Source: Bacteroidia bacterium (lineage in GTDB: Bacteria > Bacteroidota > Bacteroidia > J057). From it: a stretch of DNA of 64,000 bases. A program made the translations under genes and the position numbers. The notes below the pieces were generated by a model. The model did not search any database and was not told where the DNA came from. It saw only the letters and a list, made by a program, of their open reading frames with translations. The stretch covers positions 45,381 to 109,380 of the forward strand of contig JAUIGE010000024.1 of the NCBI GenBank assembly GCA_030430205.1, read 5' to 3'. Below, one piece after another: positions 1-6,975 of this stretch; the stretch's first letter is position 1; each line of letters starts with the position of its first letter.

Positions 1-2
1 AC

Positions 3-1121
3 ATTGGTGGCACCAATGGCAAAGGCTCGCTTTCCTCCATGCTCAACAGTATCCTGATGGAAAGCGGCTACAAAACGGGACTGCATACCTCTCCCCACCT
101 TGTGTCTTTTTCGGAGCGTATCCGTATCAATGGCGAAGAAATAGCTGAGCAACAGGTAGTTGACTTTGTTCAAAAATGCTACAAAACCATCCTGGAAATA
201 AAACCCAGTTTTTTCGAATTGACATTTGCCATGGCCATGGCACATTTTGCGGAGGAGAAAGTAGACATCGCTGTGGTCGAAGTGGGGATGGGCGGACGCC
301 TTGACTCCACCAATGTATTGATGCCTGTGATCAGTGCCATCACCAATATCTCGATGGACCATCAGGCACTGCTGGGGGATACCCGCCAGGCGATTGCTTT
401 TGAAAAAGCAGGCATCATCAAAAAGGCTACGCCTGTCGTTTTAGGCGAATATGACGAAGAAACCTCCTTTGTTTTTGAGAAAAAAGCTTCCGAAATGGGA
501 ACGAGGCTTTCTTTCGCTCCTCAGAAAATAAAACTCAAACGCATAAAAGGCGATCTTTTTTCACAGCACTTCCAGCATGGGGATACCAGCTATGAGCTGG
601 GATTGGCTGGCGCATACCAATTAGCCAATCTGCAAACCTGTTTGCTATGTGTGGAGGAATTGCGGGCTGCCGGCTGGAATATTCCAGACGAGGCCCTCAG
701 GCAAGGCCTGAGAAAAGTCAGGCAAAATTCCGGCCTTCGAGGCCGGATGGAAGTCCTGCAACAATCGCCGCTTGTGCTGGCGGATACAGCGCACAACCTG
801 GCCGGTGTCCAGGCAGTAATGGCTCAAATCGCTGATATACAGGGCGGTCCGAAGCATATCGTCTGGGGCATGGTGGATGATAAAGACATCGGGCCAATCC
901 TGGAATTGCTTCCAAAATCAGCCCGATATTATTTCGTCAAAGCGGATGTACCGCGTGGCAAAGATGCAGAAGTGCTCGCCCAAATGGCAGCTCAACATGG
1001 CCTGGAAGGAAGGGTCTACCCTTCAGTCAGGGCCGGCCTGGAAGCTTGCATTTCACAAGCCAACAAAGATGAACTTTGCTTTGTGGGGGGCAGCACCTTT
1101 GTCGTCGCTGAAGCGATTTAG
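3..1121 (+). CDS. folC: Dihydrofolate synthase / folylpolyglutamate synthase, 5' end cut by window
   Basis: Mur-ligase family enzyme that adds glutamate to dihydropteroate or folates in the cytoplasm, using ATP. The reading frame is open from base 3, before the first visible Met at 39, and encodes the P-loop GGTNGKGS, so the gene starts outside the window. Further family motifs are SPHLVSFSERIRING, the VVEVGMGGRLDSTNV block, ITNISMDH and the C-terminal-domain ADTAHN (usually DGAHN). About 373 residues are visible of the usual 420-440. Its TAG stop shares bases with the stop of the convergent SCP2 gene. The coding DNA carries three tight perfect hairpins (586-600, 696-712, 729-747). Identification is firm; whether it has one or both activities cannot be told. 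Confidence 0.95.
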   Translation: MGGTNGKGSLSSMLNSILMESGYKTGLHTSPHLVSFSERIRINGEEIAEQQVVDFVQKCYKTILEIKPSFFELTFAMAMAHFAEEKVDIAVVEVGMGGRLDSTNVLMPVISAITNISMDHQALLGDTRQAIAFEKAGIIKKATPVVLGEYDEETSFVFEKKASEMGTRLSFAPQKIKLKRIKGDLFSQHFQHGDTSYELGLAGAYQLANLQTCLLCVEELRAAGWNIPDEALRQGLRKVRQNSGLRGRMEVLQQSPLVLADTAHNLAGVQAVMAQIADIQGGPKHIVWGMVDDKDIGPILELLPKSARYYFVKADVPRGKDAEVLAQMAAQHGLEGRVYPSVRAGLEACISQANKDELCFVGGSTFVVAEAI

Positions 1122-1408
1122 AAAAGCGATTGCAGCTTCATGGCGAGGCCCATATCGCCTTCTACCTGCATTTTTCCGCCCATAAAAGCGCCTATTGCGT
1201 TTTCTTCTCCTGATAAAATCGCGTCAAAAACCGCTTTGTCTAAGTTGACGGTGCAGTCAGCAGCGACATCATCATTGCTTACTTGATTGCTGGAATCAAT
1301 GACTACAACTCCTTCGCCTCCGGTGAACGCAAATTTGATGGACCCGCCCAAAGAATCCGCCTGGGCTGCTTTTTCCTGCACTAAGGCAGTAGTTGACTCT
1401 AAACTCAT
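1118..1408 (-). CDS. SCP2 sterol-binding domain protein
   Basis: Small (96 residues) single-domain protein of the SCP2 sterol-carrier fold, which binds hydrophobic ligands such as lipids or acyl-CoA. The pattern is typical: an amphipathic N-terminal helix, beta strands around FAFTGGEGVVVIDSS, then the FDAILSGEENAIGAFMGGK helix region and the closing GDMGLAMKLQSLF. There is no signal peptide, so it is probably cytoplasmic. It converges on folC with overlapping stops and has its own 350-bp upstream spacer. The true ligand in bacteria of this kind is not known. Confidence 0.85.
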   Translation of the reverse strand: MSLESTTALVQEKAAQADSLGGSIKFAFTGGEGVVVIDSSNQVSNDDVAADCTVNLDKAVFDAILSGEENAIGAFMGGKMQVEGDMGLAMKLQSLF

Positions 1409-1758
1409 GAATAAATTTGTTTATTAAATGATGGGAATATTTTGTAAAAATCCAGTCCAACAAAATTCAAAAATTATATACTAGCGCACAAAAATTTCTT
1501 TACAAGCCTCCAATATTACATGAAAGATAGTTTGGTACTATTTATGCAACCCTAAAAAATAAAGGACAATAATTTTGGAATAGCTCAGTTTTTTGTAACT
1601 TTCTGATTAACAGCGATTGACAAAAAGTGACTTAAAGTATCAATTGCAATAAAAGATTAGTTTCAAAATACTTTATTCCGAGACACAGAAGTAAACACAC
1701 CAAAGCTGGTTTAATCATCGTTATCACCCTATAGTTTTTTCATATCTAAACCATTCAC
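1409..1758. other. AT-rich divergent intergenic region
   Basis: This 350-bp spacer separates the leftward SCP2 gene from the rightward thioredoxin-SPOR gene and must hold both promoters. It is clearly AT-richer than its neighbours. I found no full TTTG-N19-TAnnTTTG promoter on either strand, no convincing inverted repeat and no small ORF worth calling. Confidence 0.4.
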
Positions 1759-3375
1759 ATGATGAAAAAAAGAGTAAATCAACTCTTTCTATCCTGCCTC
1801 ATCCTGCTCATCGCAGGCTTCAGTCAGGTACAGGCACAAAACATTTCATTTTTCAACGGCTCTTTAGCTGAACTTGAAAATCAGGTTAAGCAAAGTCGAA
1901 CACCTTATTTCCTCTATTTTAATGTGTTGGACTGTGAGACTTGTACAAAAATGGAAAAAGAAACATTCACCTACGGACCACTGGTGAATTATACTGCGAA
2001 TAGCTACCTCGCCTTCGAAGTAGACGGGCTTGACTTTGCACAGGGAATTGACATTGCGACACGCTATCATGTCAAAAAATACCCTACTATCATGCTTTTT
2101 GGGCCTGAGGGCAAGGTCAGAGAGCGGTTTGAGGGCTTTGTTGATGGGCCTATGATGCTGACGCTCCTCCAGAAAGCTGTGCAGCCTTCTGATAGAGGGA
2201 TGACCAATCGCCCACTCAATACCTACTCTCCCCCCAGCTCCCGTGGAGCTGACAGCAGGCTGAGCAACAGCAACGCCCCTGCCAATAATGGCTATGATGA
2301 CCGTTTTGGCGACAGGGGGATTGCCAACAGCAACCCTTTTGATTCCAGCCCCAATCCGTCCTATCAACCGGAGCCAGGCCTCCTAAGTAGCGCCAATACA
2401 GGTACTAGCCGTTCTGACAACTACGATTTTGGTGTAGACAAAAGGGATTACCTGAATGATTATTTTACAAATCGCAGCAATGACCATTTGCAGCCTAAAA
2501 GCGGTGTTGATCGCGGGGGAAGCACTACAGCTAGCACCCAAACGGGCAGTACCAATCAAGGCAACCTGAACGCCAGTTACTATGACGACAGGACACGTCC
2601 GGCCTACAATACGGCAACCCAAAATGGAACTTACCCTTACAATAAGCCTCAGGAACCTGCCATGGTGACGATTCAGGACCGCTATGCAAATGAGTCTTTC
2701 ATAGACGATCGTACAAGAGGGGGATCCAACAATTCTGGCAATTACAATACCCGTGTTGATGCATCATCTAAGCAGAATACAGCCAGCAATACAGGATCGT
2801 CCTTCCTCGATCCGGTAGATGGCTACCGTGATGGAACTGCAACCCAAAGGACGCGCGGATCTGAGCTGGTTTATGGCCAGGCTGTAAATGACCTGGAGAA
2901 CCTGCCGGATGGAACCATCCTCAAAAGAGGGCCAGATGGCAAGTGGTACATCTATGATGAAGCTCGTGTGGGATATCAGGACCCTGAGCAAGTCAGCAGA
3001 GGAGGTACTGAAAGCAGCAATATGCGGACGGGTGAATTTACTCCTAAAACTGTTTTGCCGGACAATACCCCTAAAACCATCACGCGATCTGTACCCGGAT
3101 TCGCAGAATTCAGCCCTAAGTCTCTGACACAGAACACTTTTGGGCTCGTAGTGGGTTCCTTTGTAAGCATAAATGAATTGCAAAATGCCATCAAAGAATT
3201 CATGGCGCATAACAATGCCCGCCTCTGGGTTTATAGCGAGAAGTTAGGCGATATGCACTATTTTAAGCTGGTTATGGGCGAATACAATGGTGAGCAGCAG
3301 GCTGTTTCTGATGCTTTGCGCATGGGAGCAAGTTGGGAAGATATTGAAGTAGTCAATCTCGCAAGGCTGAGATAA
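1759..3375 (+). CDS. Secreted thioredoxin-fold protein with C-terminal SPOR-like domain
   Basis: 538 residues. Residues 1-26 form a signal peptide ending VQAQ. Residues ~30-140 form a thioredoxin-like domain with a CETC motif in YFNVLDCETCTKME, a cis-Pro-like YPTIMLFG and the FEGFVDG end, as in periplasmic thioredoxins. Residues ~145-380 are a long Asn/Ser/Thr/Gly/Asp-rich low-complexity linker with repeated YDDR/DDRTR-like pieces. The last ~80 residues (from FGLVVGSFVSINELQNAI) resemble a SPOR domain, a fold that binds denuded septal peptidoglycan. I infer a periplasmic redox or chaperone module tethered to cell-wall sites. The SPOR call is by pattern only. A strong hairpin terminator follows. 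Confidence 0.7.
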   Translation: MMKKRVNQLFLSCLILLIAGFSQVQAQNISFFNGSLAELENQVKQSRTPYFLYFNVLDCETCTKMEKETFTYGPLVNYTANSYLAFEVDGLDFAQGIDIATRYHVKKYPTIMLFGPEGKVRERFEGFVDGPMMLTLLQKAVQPSDRGMTNRPLNTYSPPSSRGADSRLSNSNAPANNGYDDRFGDRGIANSNPFDSSPNPSYQPEPGLLSSANTGTSRSDNYDFGVDKRDYLNDYFTNRSNDHLQPKSGVDRGGSTTASTQTGSTNQGNLNASYYDDRTRPAYNTATQNGTYPYNKPQEPAMVTIQDRYANESFIDDRTRGGSNNSGNYNTRVDASSKQNTASNTGSSFLDPVDGYRDGTATQRTRGSELVYGQAVNDLENLPDGTILKRGPDGKWYIYDEARVGYQDPEQVSRGGTESSNMRTGEFTPKTVLPDNTPKTITRSVPGFAEFSPKSLTQNTFGLVVGSFVSINELQNAIKEFMAHNNARLWVYSEKLGDMHYFKLVMGEYNGEQQAVSDALRMGASWEDIEVVNLARLR

Positions 3376-3393
3376 AGACATCTTATACAAAGA

Positions 3394-3435
3394 AAAAGAG
3401 CTTTACTAAACTTAAAGGTTTAGTAAAGCTCTTTT
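3394..3435. terminator. Bidirectional intrinsic terminator
   Basis: Perfect 17-bp inverted repeat: the arms are 3394-3410 and 3419-3435, with an 8-nt loop. The AAAAGAGC end on one side and GCTCTTTT on the other give a U-tract in both directions. It lies between the convergent genes ending at 3375 (+) and 3455 (-) and can serve both. Confidence 0.9.
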
Positions 3436-3454
3436 CTTTTAAGGCTTCTGAAGC

Positions 3455-3901
3455 CTAATTGACGGCAAACTTCACAAGAAAAATCTTGCTTTCATTCTCT
3501 ACATAGGTATGAATGCGGACGAAATAAACACCATCATTCAGGTTTAAGTTATTGATAGTGAGGGTACCTGGGATTTCCTGATAAGGAGAGAAAACTTCCT
3601 GATAATGGACTGTTCCATTAAAATTACCCACCATCAATTCACGGTCCTTGTTGGCCCCCAAACCATAGTCATTTGTGGTTCCAAAGCCACAAATGCCTGT
3701 ACCGCACCAGCCCAGGAAAGCAACATCCTCGGCGCAGGATTCATAACGAATAGTAAGCGTTTGGGCACTTCTGTCGTATTGAGCTGCCAAAAAGGGCTCA
3801 CAGAGCTCGGGGCTTTCTTCCTGATCAGAAAAGACAGGATCCTGAGCGAATAGCATCATGCCCACAAAGAGAAAAGCAAAAAGGGTCAACAGGTTTTTCA
3901 T
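3455..3901 (-). CDS. Small secreted protein of unknown function
   Basis: 148 residues with a clear signal peptide (to LFAQ, residue 20). The mature part has four Cys (in ELCEP, ESCAED, GWCGTGICG) that could form disulfides, followed by a beta-rich C-terminus ending DGVYFVRIHTYVENESKIFLVK. That ending resembles the last strands of a T9SS type A sorting domain (GxYxxRI...K) but is not a full match. I do not recognise a family. It shares a terminator with the convergent thioredoxin-SPOR gene. Confidence 0.6.
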   Translation of the reverse strand: MKNLLTLFAFLFVGMMLFAQDPVFSDQEESPELCEPFLAAQYDRSAQTLTIRYESCAEDVAFLGWCGTGICGFGTTNDYGLGANKDRELMVGNFNGTVHYQEVFSPYQEIPGTLTINNLNLNDGVYFVRIHTYVENESKIFLVKFAVN

Positions 3902-3977
3902 GTCAAATAGCTTTAGAAATAAAAGAATTGTTTGGCTATTTGACGGAAAGATCTATGGATGCGCTGCGTTTACTTAT

Positions 3978-5201
3978 TTATTTATTTTCCCAGGAACGGA
4001 AGGCCGCTGTCTCCTTAAAGACATAAGATAATATGTCTTTTTCTTCTGTTGTTAATACGACATTGCGCCTTTCCATCACTTTTTCAGCCACTTCAAAAGC
4101 TTTATTCAATTGAAAAGTGGAAAAGCCTGCATGCCCTCCCCAACTGAAAGAGGGGATAAAATTTCGGGGATAGCCCGCGCCAAAAATATTGGCGCCCACC
4201 CCTACCACCGTACCGGTGTTAAACATGGTATTGATACCACATTTGCTGTGGTCAGCCATCATCAGGCCGCAAAATTGCGTGCCTACCCTGGCAAATCGTT
4301 GCAAACGATAGTTCCAGAGGCGGACTTCCGCATAGTTATTTTTCAGGTTGGAGGTATTGGAATCCGCGCCCATATTGCACCAATATCCCAGGACAGAATT
4401 GCCGAGGTAGCCATCATGGCCTTTGTTGGAGTATCCCATGATAACGGAATTGCCTACTTCTCCCCCTACCTTTACATAGGGTCCAAAAGAGGAATCTCCG
4501 CGCAATTTGGCGCCCATGCTCACCACGGTTCCTTCGCCAAAGGCATGTGTACCCCGGATAATACTTCCTTCCTGAACAGAAACTCCTTTGCCCAAATAAA
4601 CCGGGCCATCCTCTGCATTGATGATGGCAGCTTTGATGCTCAGCCCTTCTTCAACAAAAATATTGTCTGCTCCATACAATCGGCTATGAGGATCATTGAT
4701 AGAGAAAGATTTTCTTTCCTTTTTCAAAAGCTCTATATCGTATTGAATAAGGCTTGCATTTTTTTGAAAAATGTCAGGCAGACTACGGATGGCAATCCCT
4801 TGCCAGGCCATTTCCTGAGCTTTCAGCCCCCAATTTTCCATCTCGGCTATACCGAGTAGGCCTCCGCCTTTTTCCTGCATACGCTTTGGAGAAAAGCGGG
4901 CCAGCAGCAATTCATTACCCGAATGAACATACTGCCCGGGAGCCAACTCGCGGATTGCTGTGAGCAAATCTGCGTCAGGAGCCAGTTTGCCATTGATCCA
5001 AATGCATTCCTCATCTGTTAACCTATCACCGTACACGGCCATCAAATGCGGAACACAGTATGCGCCAGGCTTTGCTCCCAATACCTTTTCCCACCTTTCT
5101 TTCAGGGTGAAAATACCGGACCGCAAGGCAAAAAGAGGCCGGGTAAAGGTGAAAGGCTTAAGGTCGTGGTGGGAATTGTCTTCAAAGAGAATGTAATTCA
5201 T
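3978..5201 (-). CDS. GlmU-like sugar nucleotidyltransferase with left-handed beta-helix
   Basis: 407-residue protein of the Bacteroidota GlmU-related family. The N-terminal ~190 residues (MNYILFEDNSHHDLKPFTFTRPL, broken here for length: start MNYILFEDN, then TFTRPLFALRSG) are a degenerate nucleotidyltransferase-like domain without the GxGTRM loop of true pyrophosphorylases. Residues ~190-350 are hexapeptide repeats of a left-handed beta-helix (VYLGKGVSVQEGSIIRG, NMGADSNTSNLKNNY, FNTGTVVGVGANIFG). The likely role is nucleotide-sugar or cell-envelope metabolism, with the substrate unknown. Its start codon sits right beside a G-rich repeat (5211-5258), so any promoter must lie beyond or in that repeat. 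Confidence 0.75.
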   Translation of the reverse strand: MNYILFEDNSHHDLKPFTFTRPLFALRSGIFTLKERWEKVLGAKPGAYCVPHLMAVYGDRLTDEECIWINGKLAPDADLLTAIRELAPGQYVHSGNELLLARFSPKRMQEKGGGLLGIAEMENWGLKAQEMAWQGIAIRSLPDIFQKNASLIQYDIELLKKERKSFSINDPHSRLYGADNIFVEEGLSIKAAIINAEDGPVYLGKGVSVQEGSIIRGTHAFGEGTVVSMGAKLRGDSSFGPYVKVGGEVGNSVIMGYSNKGHDGYLGNSVLGYWCNMGADSNTSNLKNNYAEVRLWNYRLQRFARVGTQFCGLMMADHSKCGINTMFNTGTVVGVGANIFGAGYPRNFIPSFSWGGHAGFSTFQLNKAFEVAEKVMERRNVVLTTEEKDILSYVFKETAAFRSWENK

Positions 5202-5210
5202 GACGGGGGG

Positions 5211-5258
5211 AGGGTTTTGAGTTTCGGGTTTCGGGTTTTGAGTTTCGGGTTTCGGGTT
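5211..5258 (+). repeat. G-rich GGGTTT(C/T) tract, family A copy 1
   Basis: About 2.5 tandem units of the pattern GGGTTTTGAGTTTCGGGTTTC. It lies 10 bp upstream of the GlmU-like start, so in the RNA of that gene it would read as C-rich AAACCC. Related tracts occur at 43105-43187 and 49254-49306. Confidence 0.85.
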
Positions 5259-5300
5259 ACCAATGGAGTCTAACAGCAGTATCTCAAACCTAAAATATAA

Positions 5301-5330
5301 AAAAAGCAGTTCCGGGGAACTGCTTTAAAA
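5301..5330 (-). terminator. Intrinsic terminator of rpmE2
   Basis: 11-bp perfect stem (AAAGCAGTTCC at 5303-5313, GGAACTGCTTT at 5316-5326). Read on the minus strand it is followed by a run of seven T, 25-50 bp after the rpmE2 stop. Confidence 0.85.
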
Positions 5331-5353
5331 ATTTTCGATTCTCAAAAATGTCT

Positions 5354-5605
5354 TTAGTCTTTTTTACCACCGTAGCGTTTGTAGAATTTATCCACACGAC
5401 CTGCGGTATCTACAAGTTTCTGCTTACCGGTAAAGAAAGGATGTGAATCACTTGATATCTCCAGTTTCACCAGAGGATACTCATTTCCATCTTCCCATGT
5501 GATCGTGTCCGATGTATTCACTGTGGAATGACAAAGGAAAGCGTAGTCAGTCGAAATATCTTTAAAAACGACCAGGTTATAATCGGGGTGAATACCTTTT
5601 TTCAT
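5354..5605 (-). CDS. rpmE2: Ribosomal protein L31 type B
   Basis: 83 residues, full length for type B L31 ([16 protein letters not shown], then [29 protein letters not shown]). It belongs to the large ribosomal subunit. The zinc-ribbon Cys pairs of the other L31 type are absent and only one Cys (FLCHST) remains, as expected for type B (C-minus). It has its own promoter (5635-5665) and terminator (5301-5330), so it is a single-gene unit. Confidence 0.95.
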   Translation of the reverse strand: MKKGIHPDYNLVVFKDISTDYAFLCHSTVNTSDTITWEDGNEYPLVKLEISSDSHPFFTGKQKLVDTAGRVDKFYKRYGGKKD

Positions 5606-5634
5606 TTTATTATGTACTTTTTTATTCGGATCGG

Positions 5635-5665
5635 CAAATATAAGGCACTAAATGAAAATAAACAA
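5635..5665 (-). promoter_or_regulatory. Bacteroidota-type promoter of rpmE2
   Basis: On the minus strand: TTG (complement of 5663-5665), 20 nt, then TATATTTG (complement of 5635-5642), matching TAnnTTTG. The predicted start of transcription is about 5628, 20-25 nt before the rpmE2 ATG. Confidence 0.7.
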
Positions 5666-5691
5666 CGCTTCTTCTCTATAATTCGTTCTTG

Positions 5692-5722
5692 TTTGAGGAT
5701 AAAAGAATAAGTCCTACTTTTG
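5692..5722 (+). promoter_or_regulatory. Bacteroidota-type promoter of the 5745 gene
   Basis: TTTG at 5692-5695, exactly 19 nt, then TACTTTTG at 5715-5722: a perfect TTTG-N19-TAnnTTTG. The predicted transcription start is near 5729, 16 nt before the ATG at 5745. Confidence 0.8.
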
Positions 5723-5744
5723 CACTACAACTCTACTAAATCCT

Positions 5745-6146
5745 ATGCGGCTGTATTTATTACATCTATTCGCATTTACACTTCTCCTCTCCATCACATC
5801 TGTGACACAGGCCCAATCTGTCACCCTGGATCAATTTATCGTAAAATCTGAGGCTGCAAGTGTTGTTGTCACATGGCAAATCACCGACGAAAGCAACATT
5901 TCGGAGTACAAATTGTTTCGGAAAATCAATGAAGGTGCTTTCAAAATGGTGGCTACCATCTCAGCAGATGGAAGCGGAAATTATTCATTCATGGATGATG
6001 ATATTTTCAAAAATGACTCCCAAACTCTCACCTATGAGCTTCAGGTGATGAAAAATAGCCGCCTTCATAAATTTTACACCACCCTTTCCCACAACCCCAC
6101 CGCTATCCAACGGACCTGGGGAAGCATTAAATCTATGTTTAAATAG
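5745..6146 (+). CDS. Small secreted fibronectin type III-like protein
   Basis: 133 residues: signal peptide (to TQAQ, residue 24), then one FN3-like beta-sandwich (VVVTWQITDESNISEYKLFR, then YSFMDDDIF and LTYELQVM). The FN3 hallmark Trp and the EYxLxR strand are visible. The tail is short and basic, ending KSMFK. FN3 domains usually serve protein-protein or surface binding, but no function can be assigned. It has a strong promoter of its own, and the leftward kdsB gene converges on it 19 bp away. Confidence 0.65.
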   Translation: MRLYLLHLFAFTLLLSITSVTQAQSVTLDQFIVKSEAASVVVTWQITDESNISEYKLFRKINEGAFKMVATISADGSGNYSFMDDDIFKNDSQTLTYELQVMKNSRLHKFYTTLSHNPTAIQRTWGSIKSMFK

Positions 6147-6157
6147 GGGGAGGATGG

Positions 6158-6190
6158 GCAATCTGCTAATTTCCTAATCTGCTAATTATC
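6158..6190 (-). repeat. TTTGCTAAT-type repeat, family C (end of kdsB)
   Basis: On the minus strand three ATTAG(C/G)A-type units overlap the last codons and the TAG stop of kdsB, so the C-terminus ISRLGN and the stop codon come from the repeat. Related copies lie at the ends of other leftward genes (15685, 25418, 31880, 36152). Confidence 0.65.
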
Positions 6191-6897
6191 CCCTCTACAT
6201 CTTCCGGTCTATCCACCGCGTATGTGGGCAATTCTGTGATTGCAGTATGGATAGGGTATCCATGATATAGCCAGCGGAGTTGCTCCAGTGACTCGGCCTC
6301 TTCGAGGGGCGAAGGAGGCAATTGGATCAGTTCCAATAAAGTTTTTCTGCGAAAACCATAGATGCCTATATGCTGAAAGTAGGCAGGCGGCACATCGGAC
6401 CGTGGATAAGGAATCGGTAAACGGCTGAAATAGAGGGCTCTGCCCCTTTTGTCCCTCACCGCCTTGACGACATGGGGATTGTTGATTTGTTCCGCATCAG
6501 TGATGCTCCGGACCAGGGTGGCGATTTCCACCTCGGGGTTGAAAAGCAATTCTCCCAATGCATCTATCTGAAGAGGATCAATCAGTGGCTCATCTCCCTG
6601 AATATTGATCACATGGCTAAAGGCCTCTTTCTTTTGCGCCAACTCCCCTACTCTATCGGTACCATTGGGGTGGTCTGAAGAAGTCATTTCCACCTGCCCT
6701 CCAAAAGCCATCACCGCCTCAAAAATACGGCGATCATCCGTTGCCACGACCACCTCTTTCAAGCAATGCGCTTGTGCTGCCTGCTCATAGACCCGCTGGA
6801 TCATGCTTTTGCCAGCAAGTTCAATCAAAGGCTTGCCGGGAAAGCGAGAGGAAGCAAAACGGGCAGGAATTACCCCCAAAATGCTGGCTTTTTTCAT
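6166..6897 (-). CDS. kdsB: 3-deoxy-manno-octulosonate cytidylyltransferase (CMP-KDO synthetase)
   Basis: Activates KDO with CTP for lipopolysaccharide core synthesis in the cytoplasm. I place the start at 6897 (MKKASILGVIPARFASSRFPGKP), not at the far upstream Met at 7200: the signature VIPARFASSRFPGKPL then begins at residue 9, and the extra 101 residues would run antisense through nadE. The resulting 243 residues fit the family. Other motifs are VVVATDDRRI, the SSDHPNGTDR block, NIQGDEPLIDP and YGFRRKTLLE. The C-terminus and stop lie in a dispersed repeat. Diverges from nadE over a 78-bp spacer. Confidence 0.95.
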   Translation of the reverse strand: MKKASILGVIPARFASSRFPGKPLIELAGKSMIQRVYEQAAQAHCLKEVVVATDDRRIFEAVMAFGGQVEMTSSDHPNGTDRVGELAQKKEAFSHVINIQGDEPLIDPLQIDALGELLFNPEVEIATLVRSITDAEQINNPHVVKAVRDKRGRALYFSRLPIPYPRSDVPPAYFQHIGIYGFRRKTLLELIQLPPSPLEEAESLEQLRWLYHGYPIHTAITELPTYAVDRPEDVEGIISRLGN

Positions 6898-6975
6898 TTT
6901 ACTTTTTCTTTGACCGAAAATTAACAGAAAATTACGTTGTATAAAGCCGAAACACACAGTGAACGACAAACCATC

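Noticed and set aside
5211..5258. Telomere-like repeat
   Set aside because: GGGTTTC resembles telomeric units, but the tracts are short, internal and variable, within a bacterial chromosome.
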